Of a stretch of DNA of 64,000 nt, positions 34,165 to 43,621 are shown piece by piece; positions within the stretch are counted from its first letter, which is position 1, and each line of letters opens with the position of its first letter. Under the pieces are notes generated by a model. That model was given only the letters and a program-made list of their open reading frames with translations, was not told the origin of the DNA and made no database searches. A program made the position numbers and the translations under genes. This stretch comes from Paracoccus stylophorae (GTDB lineage: Bacteria; Pseudomonadota; Alphaproteobacteria; Rhodobacterales; Rhodobacteraceae). Location: contig NZ_CP067134.1 of NCBI RefSeq assembly GCF_028553765.1, positions 2,089,001-2,153,000 on the forward strand. The letters are read 5' to 3'.

Positions 34165-35640
34165 TCAGTCGTGGCGGATGACCATCGTGCGGATCGCCGC
34201 AAATTCATACAGCGCGTCGAAGCCCTTTTCGCGGCCATGCCCGGATTTCTTCATGCCGCCGAAGGGCAGTTCGATCCCGCCGCCCGCGCCATAGGCGTTC
34301 ACGAAGACCTGCCCCGCCACGATCCGGCGCGCCACCCGCAGCGCGCGCGATCCGTCCTGCGACCAGACGCCGGCGACCAGACCGTATTCGGTGTCGTTGG
34401 CCAGTGCGATCGCGTCGGCCTCATCGGTAAAGCGCATCAGCGACAGGATCGGGCCGAACACCTCTTGCCGGGCCAGCGCGTGATCGCGCGGCACCGGACC
34501 ATAGGCGCGCGGCGCGATCCAGTTGCCGCCTTCGGCCGCGCCCGCGTCGATCCGCCCCTCGGCGATCAGCGGAATGCCGTCCGCATCGGCCTGCGCGCAG
34601 AACCCCCGGACGCGGTCAAGCTGCCTGCGGCTGATCAGCGGTCCCAGATCGCGGTCGCTTTCGGGCGCGGCGGCGGTCAGGTTCGGGACCATGTCGCGCA
34701 GGCGTTCGGCGATTTCGGGCAGGATGGCATCCTGCACCAGAAGCCGCGCCCCGGCCGAACAGGTCTGGCCGGCATTCTGCGTGATCGCCTTCAGGATCAC
34801 GGGCATGGCGCGATCCAGATCGGCATCCGCGAACAGGATCTGCGGCGACTTGCCGCCCAGTTCCAGCGTGCAGCCGATATGGTTGTGCGCCGCCGCGATC
34901 TGCACCGCAGCGCCGGTTTCGGGACTGCCGGTGAAGCTGAGGAAATCGACGCCGGGATGGGCGGCCAGCGCCGCGCCAGCCACCTCTCCTCGGCCCGGCA
35001 CGCAGTTCAGCGCGCCGTCGGGCAGCCCGGCATCGCGCAGGATCTCGCACAGGCGCAGCGGGGTCAGGCACGCATCCTCGGCCGGTTTCAGCACGCAGGC
35101 ATTGCCCATCGCCAGCGAGGCCGCGATGGTGCGGCCAAACATCTGCGCCGGATAGTTCCACGGGATGATATGCCCGGTGACGCCAAGCGGCACATATTCG
35201 GTCATGGCCATATGACCCGGCAGGAAGGGGATCGTGTCGCCATGCACCTTGTCGGCCGCACCGCCATAGAATTCCAGATAGCGGGCGGTCGCAGCGATAT
35301 CGGCGCGGGCCTGGGCGATGGGCTTGCCGGTATCGTGCGCCTCAAGCCAGGCCAGTTCTTCGGCGGCCCCCTCGACCAGCGCGCCTGCGCAGGCCAGAAT
35401 CCGGCCGCGTTCGGCGGCGGACAGGGCACCCCACGCCCCCTGAAGCGCGCGTCGTGCGGCGGCAACGGCGGCGTCGATATCGGCGGCGTCGCCGTCCGCG
35501 ATGCGGGTGATGACCTTGCCGGTGGCGGGGGCGATCACCTCAAGCGTCGCGCCGCTGCGCGCGGGCTGCCATGTATTGTCGATGAAGACGCCGTCCGAGG
35601 CGGCAATGGCGGATGTGGCGGCACGGGGCTGGACGTTCAT
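34165..35640 (-). CDS. NAD(P)-dependent aldehyde dehydrogenase
   Basis: 491 residues, canonical ALDH. Oxyanion asparagine in PWNYP, K185 in VLKPAEDA for cofactor, FTGSPETG, general base E260 in TLELGGKSP and nucleophile C294 in NAGQTCSAGA. The C-terminal ELPFGGMKKSGHGREKG is typical of betaine- or gamma-aminobutyraldehyde-type enzymes; substrate unproven. It converges with ade (59 bases apart) and is downstream of cmk on the same strand, 59 bases from the cmk stop. Confidence 0.94.
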   Translation of the reverse strand: MNVQPRAATSAIAASDGVFIDNTWQPARSGATLEVIAPATGKVITRIADGDAADIDAAVAAARRALQGAWGALSAAERGRILACAGALVEGAAEELAWLEAHDTGKPIAQARADIAATARYLEFYGGAADKVHGDTIPFLPGHMAMTEYVPLGVTGHIIPWNYPAQMFGRTIAASLAMGNACVLKPAEDACLTPLRLCEILRDAGLPDGALNCVPGRGEVAGAALAAHPGVDFLSFTGSPETGAAVQIAAAHNHIGCTLELGGKSPQILFADADLDRAMPVILKAITQNAGQTCSAGARLLVQDAILPEIAERLRDMVPNLTAAAPESDRDLGPLISRRQLDRVRGFCAQADADGIPLIAEGRIDAGAAEGGNWIAPRAYGPVPRDHALARQEVFGPILSLMRFTDEADAIALANDTEYGLVAGVWSQDGSRALRVARRIVAGQVFVNAYGAGGGIELPFGGMKKSGHGREKGFDALYEFAAIRTMVIRHD

Positions 35641-35699
35641 GGCGACTCCTTCTTGCGGGCGACAGCGTTGCGCATTCCGCAGCCTCGCGCAAGCGCCGC

Positions 35700-36290
35700 T
35701 CAGCGCGCCGGACGGACCCTGTCCACCGCGGCGATGGCGGCGGCAACCGCCTCGTCGATCTGAAGGTCGCTGGTGTCGATCACGACGGCATCGTCGGCCG
35801 GGCGCAGCGGCGCGCTGGCGCGTTCGCTGTCGCGGCGGTCGCGTTCCCGAAGCTGGTCCAGCATCGCCGCGGGATCGGCCCCCAATTCGGCGGCGCGGCG
35901 ATCCGCGCGCACCCGGTCCGAGGCGACCACATACAGCTTGACCTGCGCGTCGGGGCAGATGACCGTGCCGATATCGCGGCCATCCAGCACCGCGCCGGGC
36001 TCACGCGCGGCAAAGCGGCGCTGGAAATCGACCAGCGCCTCGCGCACCTGCGGAATCGCGGCCACGCGGCTGGCGGCCTGACCCGCCTCGGCGCTGCGAA
36101 GCTGGGGCCGGGTCAGATCCTCGGCGGTCAGGTTGCGGGCGGCGGCGACGGGATCGCCGCCCTTCACGCCGGTCGCGCGGTAAAGCAGCCCGGTATCCAG
36201 ATGGTGAAACCCGAAATGGCGGGCCAGGGCGCGGGCGATGGTTCCCTTGCCGGACGCGGCCGGGCCGTCGATGGCGATGATGAAGGACAT
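35700..36290 (-). CDS. cmk: cytidylate kinase
   Basis: 196 residues, slightly shorter than the roughly 225 of E. coli Cmk, as in other alphaproteobacteria. P-loop [10 protein letters not shown] at 8-17, the [14 protein letters not shown]-binding segment and [13 protein letters not shown] with the LID arginines in [25 protein letters not shown] region. Phosphorylates CMP/dCMP. The start at 36290 ([10 protein letters not shown]) is the conserved one; no clear SD. The usual downstream rpsA and upstream aroA are absent here: the neighbours are tsf and an aldehyde dehydrogenase. Confidence 0.95.
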   Translation of the reverse strand: MSFIIAIDGPAASGKGTIARALARHFGFHHLDTGLLYRATGVKGGDPVAAARNLTAEDLTRPQLRSAEAGQAASRVAAIPQVREALVDFQRRFAAREPGAVLDGRDIGTVICPDAQVKLYVVASDRVRADRRAAELGADPAAMLDQLRERDRRDSERASAPLRPADDAVVIDTSDLQIDEAVAAAIAAVDRVRPAR

Positions 36291-36404
36291 GAGGACGTGG
36301 TGATCTTGCCGTTGCGCGGTTCTGGCCACTTCTTGCACGGCGGCGCGGCGAAGGTCCAGCGGTGCGGTGCGTCCGTCGCGGGAACCGCCGGTCGGATCGC
36401 GGAA

Positions 36405-36433
36405 CGAAAAACGCCGGCCATCGCGGCCGGCGT
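36405..36433 (-). terminator. intrinsic terminator after tsf
   Basis: ACGCCGGCC / GGCCGGCGT nine-base-pair stem with a five-base loop, followed on the minus strand by TTTTTCG. It separates rpsB-tsf from cmk, so cmk needs its own promoter in 36291-36404. Confidence 0.88.
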
Positions 36434-36491
36434 CGTATCGCAGTTCCTGTCGCGGGGCCGGGCGGCGTGAACCGCCCCGCCCGCAGGAAGA

Positions 36492-37370
36492 TCAGGCGCC
36501 GCCCAGGGTCTTGGCGACCTCTGCGGCGAAATCCTCTTCGCGTTTGTCGATGCCTTCGCCGACGGCGACGCGGGCAAAGCCCACGATCTTCGCGCCGGCA
36601 TCGCTGGCGGCCTGTTCGACCGTGACATCGGGATTGATGACGAATTTCTGTCCGTTCAGGGTGACTTCCTCAAAGAACTTGTTCATCCGGCCCTCGATCA
36701 TCTTCTCGATGACCGCCTCGGGCTTGCCGGATTCGCGGGCCTGTTCGGTCAGAACCTGCTTCTCGCGCTCGACCAGGGCCGGGTCCAGATCGTCCTGACC
36801 CAGAGAGGCGGGCGAGGTCGCGGCGACATGCATGGCGATCTGGCGGCCGATATCCTCGTTGCCGCCGTCAAGCCCGACCAGCACGCCGATCTTGCCCATC
36901 CCGTCGGCGGCGGCGTTGTGGACATAGGACACGACCAGCGGCGCCTCGACCTTTTCCATCCGTCGCAGGGTCATGTTCTCGCCGATCCGGGCGATGGCGT
37001 CGGTCAGAACCTCGGACACGGGTTTGCCGTCGATCTGCGCGTTTTTCAGCGCCTCGACATCGTCCACGTCCAGCGCGGCCGTGGCGATGCGGCGGACCAT
37101 GTCCTGAAATTCCTCGTTCTTGGCCACGAAGTCGGTTTCCGAGTTCACCTCGACCGCGACGCCCTTGCCGTCGCGCACGGCGACGCCGACCAGACCTTCG
37201 GCGGCGACGCGGCCGGATTTCTTCGCGGCCTTGGCCAGACCCTTGGTGCGCAACCAGTCCTGCGCGGCCTGCATGTCGCCGTCATTCTCGGTCAGTGCCT
37301 TCTTGGCATCCATCATTCCTGCGCCGGTCGTCTCGCGCAGCTCTTTCACCATTGCGGCGGTGATAGCCAT
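36492..37370 (-). CDS. tsf: elongation factor Ts
   Basis: 292 residues. N-terminal UBA-like domain with [25 protein letters not shown], the signature of EF-Ts, and the core motif [10 protein letters not shown] that contacts EF-Tu (the phenylalanine that opens the nucleotide site is F of TDFV). Catalyses GDP release from EF-Tu. Cotranscribed after rpsB with a 95-base gap, the conserved order; the terminator lies 59 bases after its stop. Confidence 0.97.
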   Translation of the reverse strand: MAITAAMVKELRETTGAGMMDAKKALTENDGDMQAAQDWLRTKGLAKAAKKSGRVAAEGLVGVAVRDGKGVAVEVNSETDFVAKNEEFQDMVRRIATAALDVDDVEALKNAQIDGKPVSEVLTDAIARIGENMTLRRMEKVEAPLVVSYVHNAAADGMGKIGVLVGLDGGNEDIGRQIAMHVAATSPASLGQDDLDPALVEREKQVLTEQARESGKPEAVIEKMIEGRMNKFFEEVTLNGQKFVINPDVTVEQAASDAGAKIVGFARVAVGEGIDKREEDFAAEVAKTLGGA

Positions 37371-37465
37371 GATCCGTCTCCTTTGTTCGACGCGTCAGGC
37401 GGGGCATGTCCCCGCCCGGCGGCAATTGCGTAAACCCGTGGCAATATCCGATCCGCGAAAACGGA

Positions 37466-38263
37466 TCAGGCGTCGGCCGTCGCCTGCGGTTCGGCCTTGG
37501 CGTCGGCTTCGCCCGCGTCCAGCAGCTCTTCCGAGGTTTCGGCCAGCGCGCCCAGATCGACGCCCGCGGCACCCATCTGCGCACTCATGCCGTCCAGCGC
37601 GGCGCGGCTGATCAGATCGCAATACAGCGCGATGGCGCGGGCGGCGTCGTCATTGCCGGGAATGATGTGGCTGACGCCGTCGGGCGAACAGTTGGTATCG
37701 ACCACGGCCACGACCGGGATGCCCAGTTTCCGGGCTTCGGCGATGGCCAGGTCTTCCTTGTTCACGTCGATGACGAACAGCAGGTCCGGCAGGCCGCCCA
37801 TGTCGCGGATCCCGCCCAGGGATGCCTGCAGCTTGGCCTGTTCGCGTTCCAGCCCAAGACGTTCCTTCTTGGTCATGCCTTCGGCGCCGCCGGCCATGAT
37901 CTCGTCGATGGCCTTCAGGCGGCCGATCGACTGCGACACGGTCTTCCAGTTCGTCAGCGTGCCGCCCAGCCAGCGGTGGTTCATGTAGAATTGCGCCGAT
38001 CTTTCGGCGGCGTCGGCGATGGCTTTCTGCGCCTGACGCTTGGTGCCCACGAACAGCACGCGCCCGCCCTTGGCGACGGTGTCACGCACGACCTGCAACG
38101 CTGCGTCAAGCATCTCGACGGTCTGCGTCAGATCGACGATGTGGATGCCGTTCCGCTCGCCATAGATATATTCGGCCATGCGGGGGTTCCAGCGCTGCGT
38201 CTGGTGACCGTAATGAACGCCAGCTTCCAGCAGCTGACGCAGGGTAAATTCGGGAAGCGCCAT
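37466..38263 (-). CDS. rpsB: 30S ribosomal protein S2
   Basis: 265 residues, including the C-terminal extension rich in Ala, Glu and Asp ([13 protein letters not shown]) common in alphaproteobacteria. S2 motifs: [17 protein letters not shown] at 9-25, [12 protein letters not shown], and the signature [31 protein letters not shown] in its family position (quoted only in part: [13 protein letters not shown]). Binds 16S rRNA at the head-body junction. Its leader of about 108 bases (38264-38371) may host S2 autoregulation, but I cannot identify the structure. Confidence 0.97.
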   Translation of the reverse strand: MALPEFTLRQLLEAGVHYGHQTQRWNPRMAEYIYGERNGIHIVDLTQTVEMLDAALQVVRDTVAKGGRVLFVGTKRQAQKAIADAAERSAQFYMNHRWLGGTLTNWKTVSQSIGRLKAIDEIMAGGAEGMTKKERLGLEREQAKLQASLGGIRDMGGLPDLLFVIDVNKEDLAIAEARKLGIPVVAVVDTNCSPDGVSHIIPGNDDAARAIALYCDLISRAALDGMSAQMGAAGVDLGALAETSEELLDAGEADAKAEPQATADA

Positions 38264-38378
38264 GTCGATGTCCTTTCCGGTTTGCGCCTGGGCAGGGGTC
38301 TTGAAGGCGTCGCCTCAACCGGTGGACCGTGCGGGATGTCTGTCCGCAAAGCCCTCCCCTGCCTGTGAAGTGCGCTGC

Positions 38379-38406
38379 ACATAGTCCGGGCGGGGCGCGG
38401 ATACAA
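38379..38406 (-). promoter_or_regulatory. candidate promoter of rpsB-tsf
   Basis: On the minus strand TTGTAT (38401-38406), 16-base spacer, CTATGT (38379-38384). The layout matches the other housekeeping promoters seen in the window and leaves a leader of roughly 105 bases. Visual match only. Confidence 0.4.
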
Positions 38407-38428
38407 CCCCAAAGACGCCGGGGGCGGC

Positions 38429-39067
38429 CTATTGCCGGCGGGCGACCAGGTAGGGGCGGATATCGCGGCCGCGCGTGCCGTGCCGGGCGCGTTCGACGAT
38501 CTGAAAGCCCGCGCCGGCGATCTCGCGCTCAAGCTCGGCTGCGGACAGGAACGCGACGAAGGGCGCCTTGCCGATCAGTTGCATGACCGGCACGGCGATG
38601 CGGATCAGCGGCGTCATTTCCGTCAGGCAGGGCGTCTTCGACACGAAGATCCCGCCCGGACGCAGGGTGCGGTGGACGGCGCGCAGCGCCGCGCCCCGAT
38701 CCTCGATCAGATGCAGCACGTTCATCGCCACCGCCACGTCGAAATGGTCGTCAGGCCAGCCGGCGGTTTCCGGTGCGGCCACCTGGAAACGCACATTGCC
38801 GCAACCCTCGGCGCGCGCCTTGTCGCGCGCGATCGCGATCATTGCGGACGAGATGTCGCTTGCGCTGATGTCAGCTGCATGGGGCGCAAGCCGCAGCGCG
38901 GTGGTCCCGGTGCCGCAGCCGAATTCCACCACCCTGTCCTGCGGACGCAGCCGGTCGCGCAGGCTTTGGACCGAGCGTTCATAGCCTTGCGGATCGCCGA
39001 TCCGGCTGGCCGCGTATTTGCGCGCGGCGCGGTCCCAGAAACGGGCATTGCGTGTGACGTCGGCCAT
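38429..39067 (-). CDS. class I SAM-dependent methyltransferase
   Basis: 212 residues. Motif I is VVEFGCGTGTTA (46-57), followed by the acidic motif region and the post-I ALNVLHL-type segment seen as VAMNVLHLIEDRGAALRAVHRTLRPGGIFVSKTP, quoted in part: MNVLHLIEDRG. Methyltransf_11/25 fold; small-molecule rather than nucleic-acid specificity is likely, since there is no RNA-binding extension. Substrate unknown. Downstream (same strand) of the MttB-like gene by 96 bases; rpsB follows but with its own promoter. Confidence 0.88.
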   Translation of the reverse strand: MADVTRNARFWDRAARKYAASRIGDPQGYERSVQSLRDRLRPQDRVVEFGCGTGTTALRLAPHAADISASDISSAMIAIARDKARAEGCGNVRFQVAAPETAGWPDDHFDVAVAMNVLHLIEDRGAALRAVHRTLRPGGIFVSKTPCLTEMTPLIRIAVPVMQLIGKAPFVAFLSAAELEREIAGAGFQIVERARHGTRGRDIRPYLVARRQ

Positions 39068-39163
39068 CGCGATCTCCGGTCGGCAAGACTGTCGGAATAT
39101 ACGGACAGGACCCGGATCGCGGCAAGACGTCCTGTCCGGGCGGGCGCGCGCCCTCGGCCCGCC

Positions 39164-40717
39164 TCAGGTCAGGAAACTGTCGGGGACGGCGGCCTTCTTT
39201 CGGGCGACATAATCGGCCAGCGCCTCGGCGGTGCCGGGGTCGATGGGCGGTGCCTGGTATTCGGCCAGCATCCGTTCGACCCGGATCGCGGCCAGCGTCG
39301 CGGTATCGCGCGCGCCTTCCTCGTCCCAGGTCTCGAACGGCTTGTAATCCAGAATGCCGCTGCGCCAGAACGCGTCCTTGAAATTGGCCTGCGTGTGCGC
39401 GCAGCCCAGGAAATGCCCGCCCGGTCCGACCTCGCGGATGGCGTCCATCGCCTGGCCGTTTTCGGACATGTCGATGCCCTGCGCCAGACGGTGCAGGATG
39501 CCAAGCTGGTCGGCGTCCATCACGTATTTCTCGTAACTGCTGACCAGCCCGCCCTCCAGCCAGCCGCAGGCGTGCAGCATGAAGTTCACGCCCGACAGCA
39601 GGCCGATATTCAGCGTGTTCGCGGTCTCGTACGCCGCCTGCGCATCCGGCAGTTTCGAGCCGCAGAACGCCCCGGCGCTGCGATAGGGCAGGTTCAGACG
39701 CCGCATCAGCTGCCCCGCGCCAAGGGTGATCTGCGCGGCCTCGGGCGTGCCGAATGTGGGCGCGCCGCTGTTCATGTCGATCGAGGTGACGAAGGCCCCC
39801 GCGATCACCGGCGCGCCCGGCCGGACCAGCTGTGCATAGGCGACGCCGGCCATCACCTCGGCCAGCACCTGCGTCAGCGTACCGGCGACCGTCACCGGCG
39901 CCATCGCGCCACCGACGATGAACGGGCTGACGATGCAAGCCTGTCCGGCGCGCGCATAGACCTCCAGCGCGCCCATCATCACCGAATCGAAGGTCAGCGG
40001 GCTGTTGATGTTGATCAGCGAGGTCATGACCGTGTTGCGGTCCACGAAATCGGGGCCGAACAGGATCCGCGACATCTCGACCGAATCGGCGGCGCGTTCG
40101 GGCAGCGTGACCGACCCCATATACGGCTTGTCCGACAGCGTCATATGCGCGTGCAGCATGTCCAGATGGCGCTTGTTCACGGCGATGTCGGTGGGTTCGC
40201 AGACGGTGCCGCCGCTGTGATGCAGCCATTTCGTCATCTGGCCCAGCTTCACGAAGTTACGGAAATCCTCGATCGTGGCATAGCGGCGGCCGCCGGCCAG
40301 ATCGCGCACGAAAGGCGGGCCATAGACCGGCGCCAGCACAAGGTTGCGGCCGCCGATCTCGACATTGCGTTCGCTGTTGCGGGCGTGCTGGACATAGGTG
40401 GCGGGGGCGGTCGCGCACAGGCTGCGCGCCAGACCGCGCGGCAGGCGCACCCGCTCGCCGTCGATATCGGCGCCCGCATCCTTCCACAGTTTCAGCGCGT
40501 CGGGATTGTCGACGAAGTTCACGCCGATCTCGGCCAGCAGGGTTTCGGCATTCGCCTCGATGATCTCCAGCGCCTCGGCGTTCAGGATCTGGAAATCGGG
40601 CACGTTGCGGGTGATGAAACGCGCGAATTCGGTTCGCGTGGCGGTCCGTTCGGCCCGGCGGGCGGCCCCGCCCCCTCCTCTGCGCGTGCGGCGTTCTGCA
40701 CCGGCCTCATCCATCAT
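39164..40717 (-). CDS. trimethylamine methyltransferase (MttB) superfamily protein, non-pyrrolysine
   Basis: 517 residues. The fold is a TIM barrel of the MttB/COG5598 family: MTKWLHHSGGTVCEPTDI, HMTLSDKPYMGSV, MTSLININSPLTFDS and GAGQLMRRLNLPYRSAG are conserved blocks. No in-frame amber codon interrupts it, so it is one of the pyrrolysine-free relatives; characterised members demethylate glycine betaine, proline betaine or carnitine using a corrinoid protein. No corrinoid protein or its reductase is encoded nearby. The N-terminus (1-30) is arginine-rich and probably not conserved. A BCCT-type betaine carrier gene lies elsewhere in the window (18.9-20.7 kb), which fits quaternary-amine use. 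Confidence 0.93.
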   Translation of the reverse strand: MMDEAGAERRTRRGGGGAARRAERTATRTEFARFITRNVPDFQILNAEALEIIEANAETLLAEIGVNFVDNPDALKLWKDAGADIDGERVRLPRGLARSLCATAPATYVQHARNSERNVEIGGRNLVLAPVYGPPFVRDLAGGRRYATIEDFRNFVKLGQMTKWLHHSGGTVCEPTDIAVNKRHLDMLHAHMTLSDKPYMGSVTLPERAADSVEMSRILFGPDFVDRNTVMTSLININSPLTFDSVMMGALEVYARAGQACIVSPFIVGGAMAPVTVAGTLTQVLAEVMAGVAYAQLVRPGAPVIAGAFVTSIDMNSGAPTFGTPEAAQITLGAGQLMRRLNLPYRSAGAFCGSKLPDAQAAYETANTLNIGLLSGVNFMLHACGWLEGGLVSSYEKYVMDADQLGILHRLAQGIDMSENGQAMDAIREVGPGGHFLGCAHTQANFKDAFWRSGILDYKPFETWDEEGARDTATLAAIRVERMLAEYQAPPIDPGTAEALADYVARKKAAVPDSFLT

Positions 40718-40947
40718 CGCCTGGTCTCCCGATCGTGACTGGTCCCCTTGATAGCGTGCCGGCCCCGCCCTTGCCGCTTGTTTGCGCCGCCCGCCTGCCG
40801 CAAAGCGACATCGCGCCGCTTGACGGCGATGGCCGCGACAGCCACATCGGTAAAAACCTGACCAAAAGGACGAATGGCGTCGCGCCGCCCGATCGGCGAT
40901 GATTTGTCCGTATTCAAGTGTCCATGTCAGTCATCAGTGGGGCCGCG

Positions 40948-41610
40948 ATGAGCAGCCAGTTCCGTTTCGGCAGAGATTACGATTTTCACGAGATTCTGGC
41001 AGACGGAATCGTGCATGGCATCGGTGTGGTGCTGGCGCTGATCGGGGTGACGGCGCTGATCTATCACACCACCGTCTGGGGCGATCCGGGCGCGGTGATC
41101 GCCGCCTGGATCTATGGGCTGTGTCTGGTGGGCGGGCTGGCCGTGTCGTTCACCTATAACATGCTGCGCCCCTCGCGGCTGAAATGGATCATGCGGCGGC
41201 TGGACCATTCGGCCATCTTCATCCTGATCGCCGCGACCTACACGCCGTTCCTGCAACCCGGCCTTGAAGATCCGATGATCTTCGGGCTGCTGCTGGCGAT
41301 CTGGATCATGGCGGGGCTTGGGGTGGCGCTGAAATGTGCCCTGCCCGGACGCCATGACCGGCTGGCCGTCGTGCTTTATCTGCTGATGGGGTGGAGCGGC
41401 CTGGTCGCGATCCGCCCCATCGCCGCCACCCTGCCGCCGGATTCGGTGATCCTGATCGTCGTGGGCGGGGTGATCTATTCGGCGGGCGTGATCTTTCATC
41501 TGTGGCAGAAACTGCGCTTTCAGAACGCGATCTGGCACGGTTTCGTGGTGACGGCGGCCGCCGCGCATTACGTCGCCGTGCTCAGCGCGTTCCGGCACAC
41601 GGGGTTCTGA
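40948..41610 (+). CDS. hemolysin III/PAQR family membrane protein
   Basis: 220 residues with seven predicted transmembrane segments. Family residues: EILADGIVHGIGVVLALIG (first segment with conserved E and H), RRLDHSAIFILIAATYTPF (the D-H-S-x-I-F-x-x-I-A signature) and the C-terminal ALQN-like HYVAVLSAFRHTGF region with conserved histidine. Bacterial YqfA-type proteins affect membrane fatty-acid homeostasis; pore-forming activity is not assumed. ATG 40948 (MSSQFRFG) has GTGGGG upstream; ATG 40924 and GTG 40918 are alternatives. Divergent from the MttB-like gene. Confidence 0.91.
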   Translation: MSSQFRFGRDYDFHEILADGIVHGIGVVLALIGVTALIYHTTVWGDPGAVIAAWIYGLCLVGGLAVSFTYNMLRPSRLKWIMRRLDHSAIFILIAATYTPFLQPGLEDPMIFGLLLAIWIMAGLGVALKCALPGRHDRLAVVLYLLMGWSGLVAIRPIAATLPPDSVILIVVGGVIYSAGVIFHLWQKLRFQNAIWHGFVVTAAAAHYVAVLSAFRHTGF

Positions 41611-41719
41611 TCCGGCGCAGGTCGTCGCGGCCGCGCGGCGCGACACCGGACCCGCAATCGTCTTGCATCGGTCGCGGCTTGGGGTCAGGTTGCGCCTGAC
41701 ATTCCGGAGGGGCCGTGAC

Positions 41720-42364
41720 ATGACTCCGCAACAGCAATCGCAGAAGACCCGCGCCCTGTGCAGGCTGGCGCCGGTCATCCCGGTGATCGTGATACGGGAC
41801 GCCGCAAAGGCCGCCGATCTGGCCGGCGCGCTGGTGCGCGGCGGCCTGCCCGTGCTGGAGGTGACGCTGCGATCCGACGCCGCGCTGGACGCGATCCGGC
41901 AGATGGCCGGGGTCGAGGGGGCAGAGGTCGGGGCGGGCACGGTGCTGACCCCGGACGACGCGACGCGCGCCAAACAGGCGGGCGCCACATTCGCCGTCTC
42001 GCCCGGGCTGACCGACCGTCTGGTCGACGCCTGCACCGATCTGGACCTGCCGCTTCTGCCCGGTGCCGCGACCGCGTCCGAGGTGATGCGCGCGGCCGAT
42101 GCCGGTTTCGACATGCTGAAATTCTTTCCGGCCGAGGCGGCGGGCGGGCCGCCGGCGCTGAAATCGCTGGCAGGCCCGTTGCCCGCCATCGGCTTTTGCC
42201 CGACCGGCGGCGTGTCGCCCGACAATGCCCACAGCTATCTGTCGCTGCCCAACGTCGTCTGCGTGGGCGGCAGCTGGATCGTGACCGATGCCGATCTGGC
42301 CGATGGCAACTGGGTGGGCATCGAAGGCCGAGCCCGGGCGGCGGCGGCGCTGCGCCGGGCCTGA
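41720..42364 (+). CDS. eda: 2-dehydro-3-deoxy-6-phosphogluconate aldolase
   Basis: 214 residues. Class I aldolase with catalytic E47 in LEVTLRS and Schiff-base lysine K134 in FDMLKFFPAE; the phosphate-binding GFCPTGGVSPDNAHSYL follows. These positions match E. coli Eda (E45, K133). Splits KDPG to pyruvate and glyceraldehyde-3-phosphate in the Entner-Doudoroff pathway. CCGGAGGGG lies eleven bases before the ATG. edd is not adjacent. An MFS permease gene follows after ten bases, probably in the same operon. Confidence 0.95.
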   Translation: MTPQQQSQKTRALCRLAPVIPVIVIRDAAKAADLAGALVRGGLPVLEVTLRSDAALDAIRQMAGVEGAEVGAGTVLTPDDATRAKQAGATFAVSPGLTDRLVDACTDLDLPLLPGAATASEVMRAADAGFDMLKFFPAEAAGGPPALKSLAGPLPAIGFCPTGGVSPDNAHSYLSLPNVVCVGGSWIVTDADLADGNWVGIEGRARAAAALRRA

Positions 42365-42374
42365 CGGAGAGAGC

Positions 42375-43568
42375 ATGATGGACCGGGCGCATCGGAATGT
42401 GGCGGTGCTGATCGCCGCGCAGGCGATCCTAGGCGCGCAGATGCCGGTGAATTTCATCGTCGGCGGGCTTGCCGGGCAGATCCTTGCCCCCAATCCCTGT
42501 CTTGCCACGCTGCCGATCTCGATGATCGTTCTGGGTTCCGCCGTGACCGCGCGGCCCCTGGCGCGGTTCATGCAGCATCACGGGCGTCGCAGCGGGTTCG
42601 TGCTGTCGGTGCTGGCCGCCGGCGCGGGGGCCGCGATCTCGGCTGCGGGGCTGTGGACGGGATCGTTCCTGCTGTTCATGCTGGGATCGCTGCTGACGGG
42701 CGTCTACATGTCGGCGCAGGGGTTCTATCGTTTTGCGGCGACCGACACGGCCAGCGACGATTTCGCCCCGCGCGCGATTTCCTGGGTGATGGCGGGGGGA
42801 CTGGCCTCGGCCATCGTCGGGCCGGCCATCGTCCGGGCGACGACCGATCTGACCGCGGTGCCGTTTCTGGGCACCTATCTGGCGGTGATCGGGCTGAACC
42901 TGCTGGGGCCGCTGCTGTTCGCGTTTCTGGACATTCCAAAGCCCCCGGTGGCGCAGCCGGGCCAGATGGCGGGCAGGCCGATGTCCGAATTGCTGCGCAC
43001 GCCGCAGATCGGCGTCGCGATGATCTGCGCGATGGTGTCCTATGCGCTGATGAATCTGGTGATGACCTCGACGCCGCTGGCGGTGGTCGGCTGCGGATTC
43101 GCGCCCACCCACGCCGCCGATATCGTCAGCGCCCATGTGCTGGCGATGTTCGCCCCCAGCTTCTTTACCGGCGCGCTGATCGTGCGTTTCGGCGCGCCGC
43201 GCATCGTCGGCCTGGGGTTGGTGATCCTGGCCTGCGCGGGCGCCGTCGCACTGTCCGGGGTCGAGCTGGGCCATTTCTTCGGCGCGCTGATCCTGTTGGG
43301 GATCGGCTGGAATTTCGGCTATATCGGCGCGACCGCGATGCTGGCCCGCGCCCACCGCCCCGAGGAGCGCGGCCGCGTTCAGGGCATGAACGACATGTTC
43401 GTGTTTGGCGGGGTGTTCCTGGCCTCGCTGTCCTCGGGCGGGCTGATGAACTGCACCGGCGGGTCGGTTCAGGCCGGCTGGAACGCGGTCAACCTGGCGA
43501 TGCTGCCGTTTCTGGTTCTGGCCGGCGCCGCGCTGATCTGGCTGGTGATGCGCCCGCAGCCGGCCTGA
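42375..43568 (+). CDS. MFS transporter
   Basis: 397 residues with 12 predicted transmembrane segments. Loop motifs are modified (RFMQHHGRRSGFVLS between segments 2 and 3). Segments such as GIGWNFGYIGATAMLARAH resemble MFS_1 permeases annotated as multidrug or hypothetical carriers in Rhodobacterales (YfkF-like). GGAGAG precedes the ATG. Ten bases after eda, so a sugar-acid or related substrate is conceivable but not shown. It ends at the palindromic element that lies before convergent xseA. Confidence 0.87.
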   Translation: MMDRAHRNVAVLIAAQAILGAQMPVNFIVGGLAGQILAPNPCLATLPISMIVLGSAVTARPLARFMQHHGRRSGFVLSVLAAGAGAAISAAGLWTGSFLLFMLGSLLTGVYMSAQGFYRFAATDTASDDFAPRAISWVMAGGLASAIVGPAIVRATTDLTAVPFLGTYLAVIGLNLLGPLLFAFLDIPKPPVAQPGQMAGRPMSELLRTPQIGVAMICAMVSYALMNLVMTSTPLAVVGCGFAPTHAADIVSAHVLAMFAPSFFTGALIVRFGAPRIVGLGLVILACAGAVALSGVELGHFFGALILLGIGWNFGYIGATAMLARAHRPEERGRVQGMNDMFVFGGVFLASLSSGGLMNCTGGSVQAGWNAVNLAMLPFLVLAGAALIWLVMRPQPA

Positions 43569-43571
43569 GGA

Positions 43572-43610
43572 CCGGGGGTTTCACACCCCCGGACCCCCGT
43601 GGGATATTTG
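43572..43610 (+). repeat. palindromic intergenic repeat element, copy B, likely terminator
   Basis: CCGGGGG / CCCCCGG hairpin (43572-43592) followed by GGACCCCCGTGGGATATTTG. It matches copy A at 10027-10068 read on the opposite strand. Located four bases after the MFS stop and 12 bases before the xseA stop, it probably serves as a terminator for both. Confidence 0.7.
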
Positions 43611-43621
43611 CACGCCAAAGA

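Noticed and set aside
39164..40717. Pyrrolysine codon in the MttB-like gene
   Set aside because: The frame has no internal amber codon, so no pyrrolysine; no pylT or pylS is visible.
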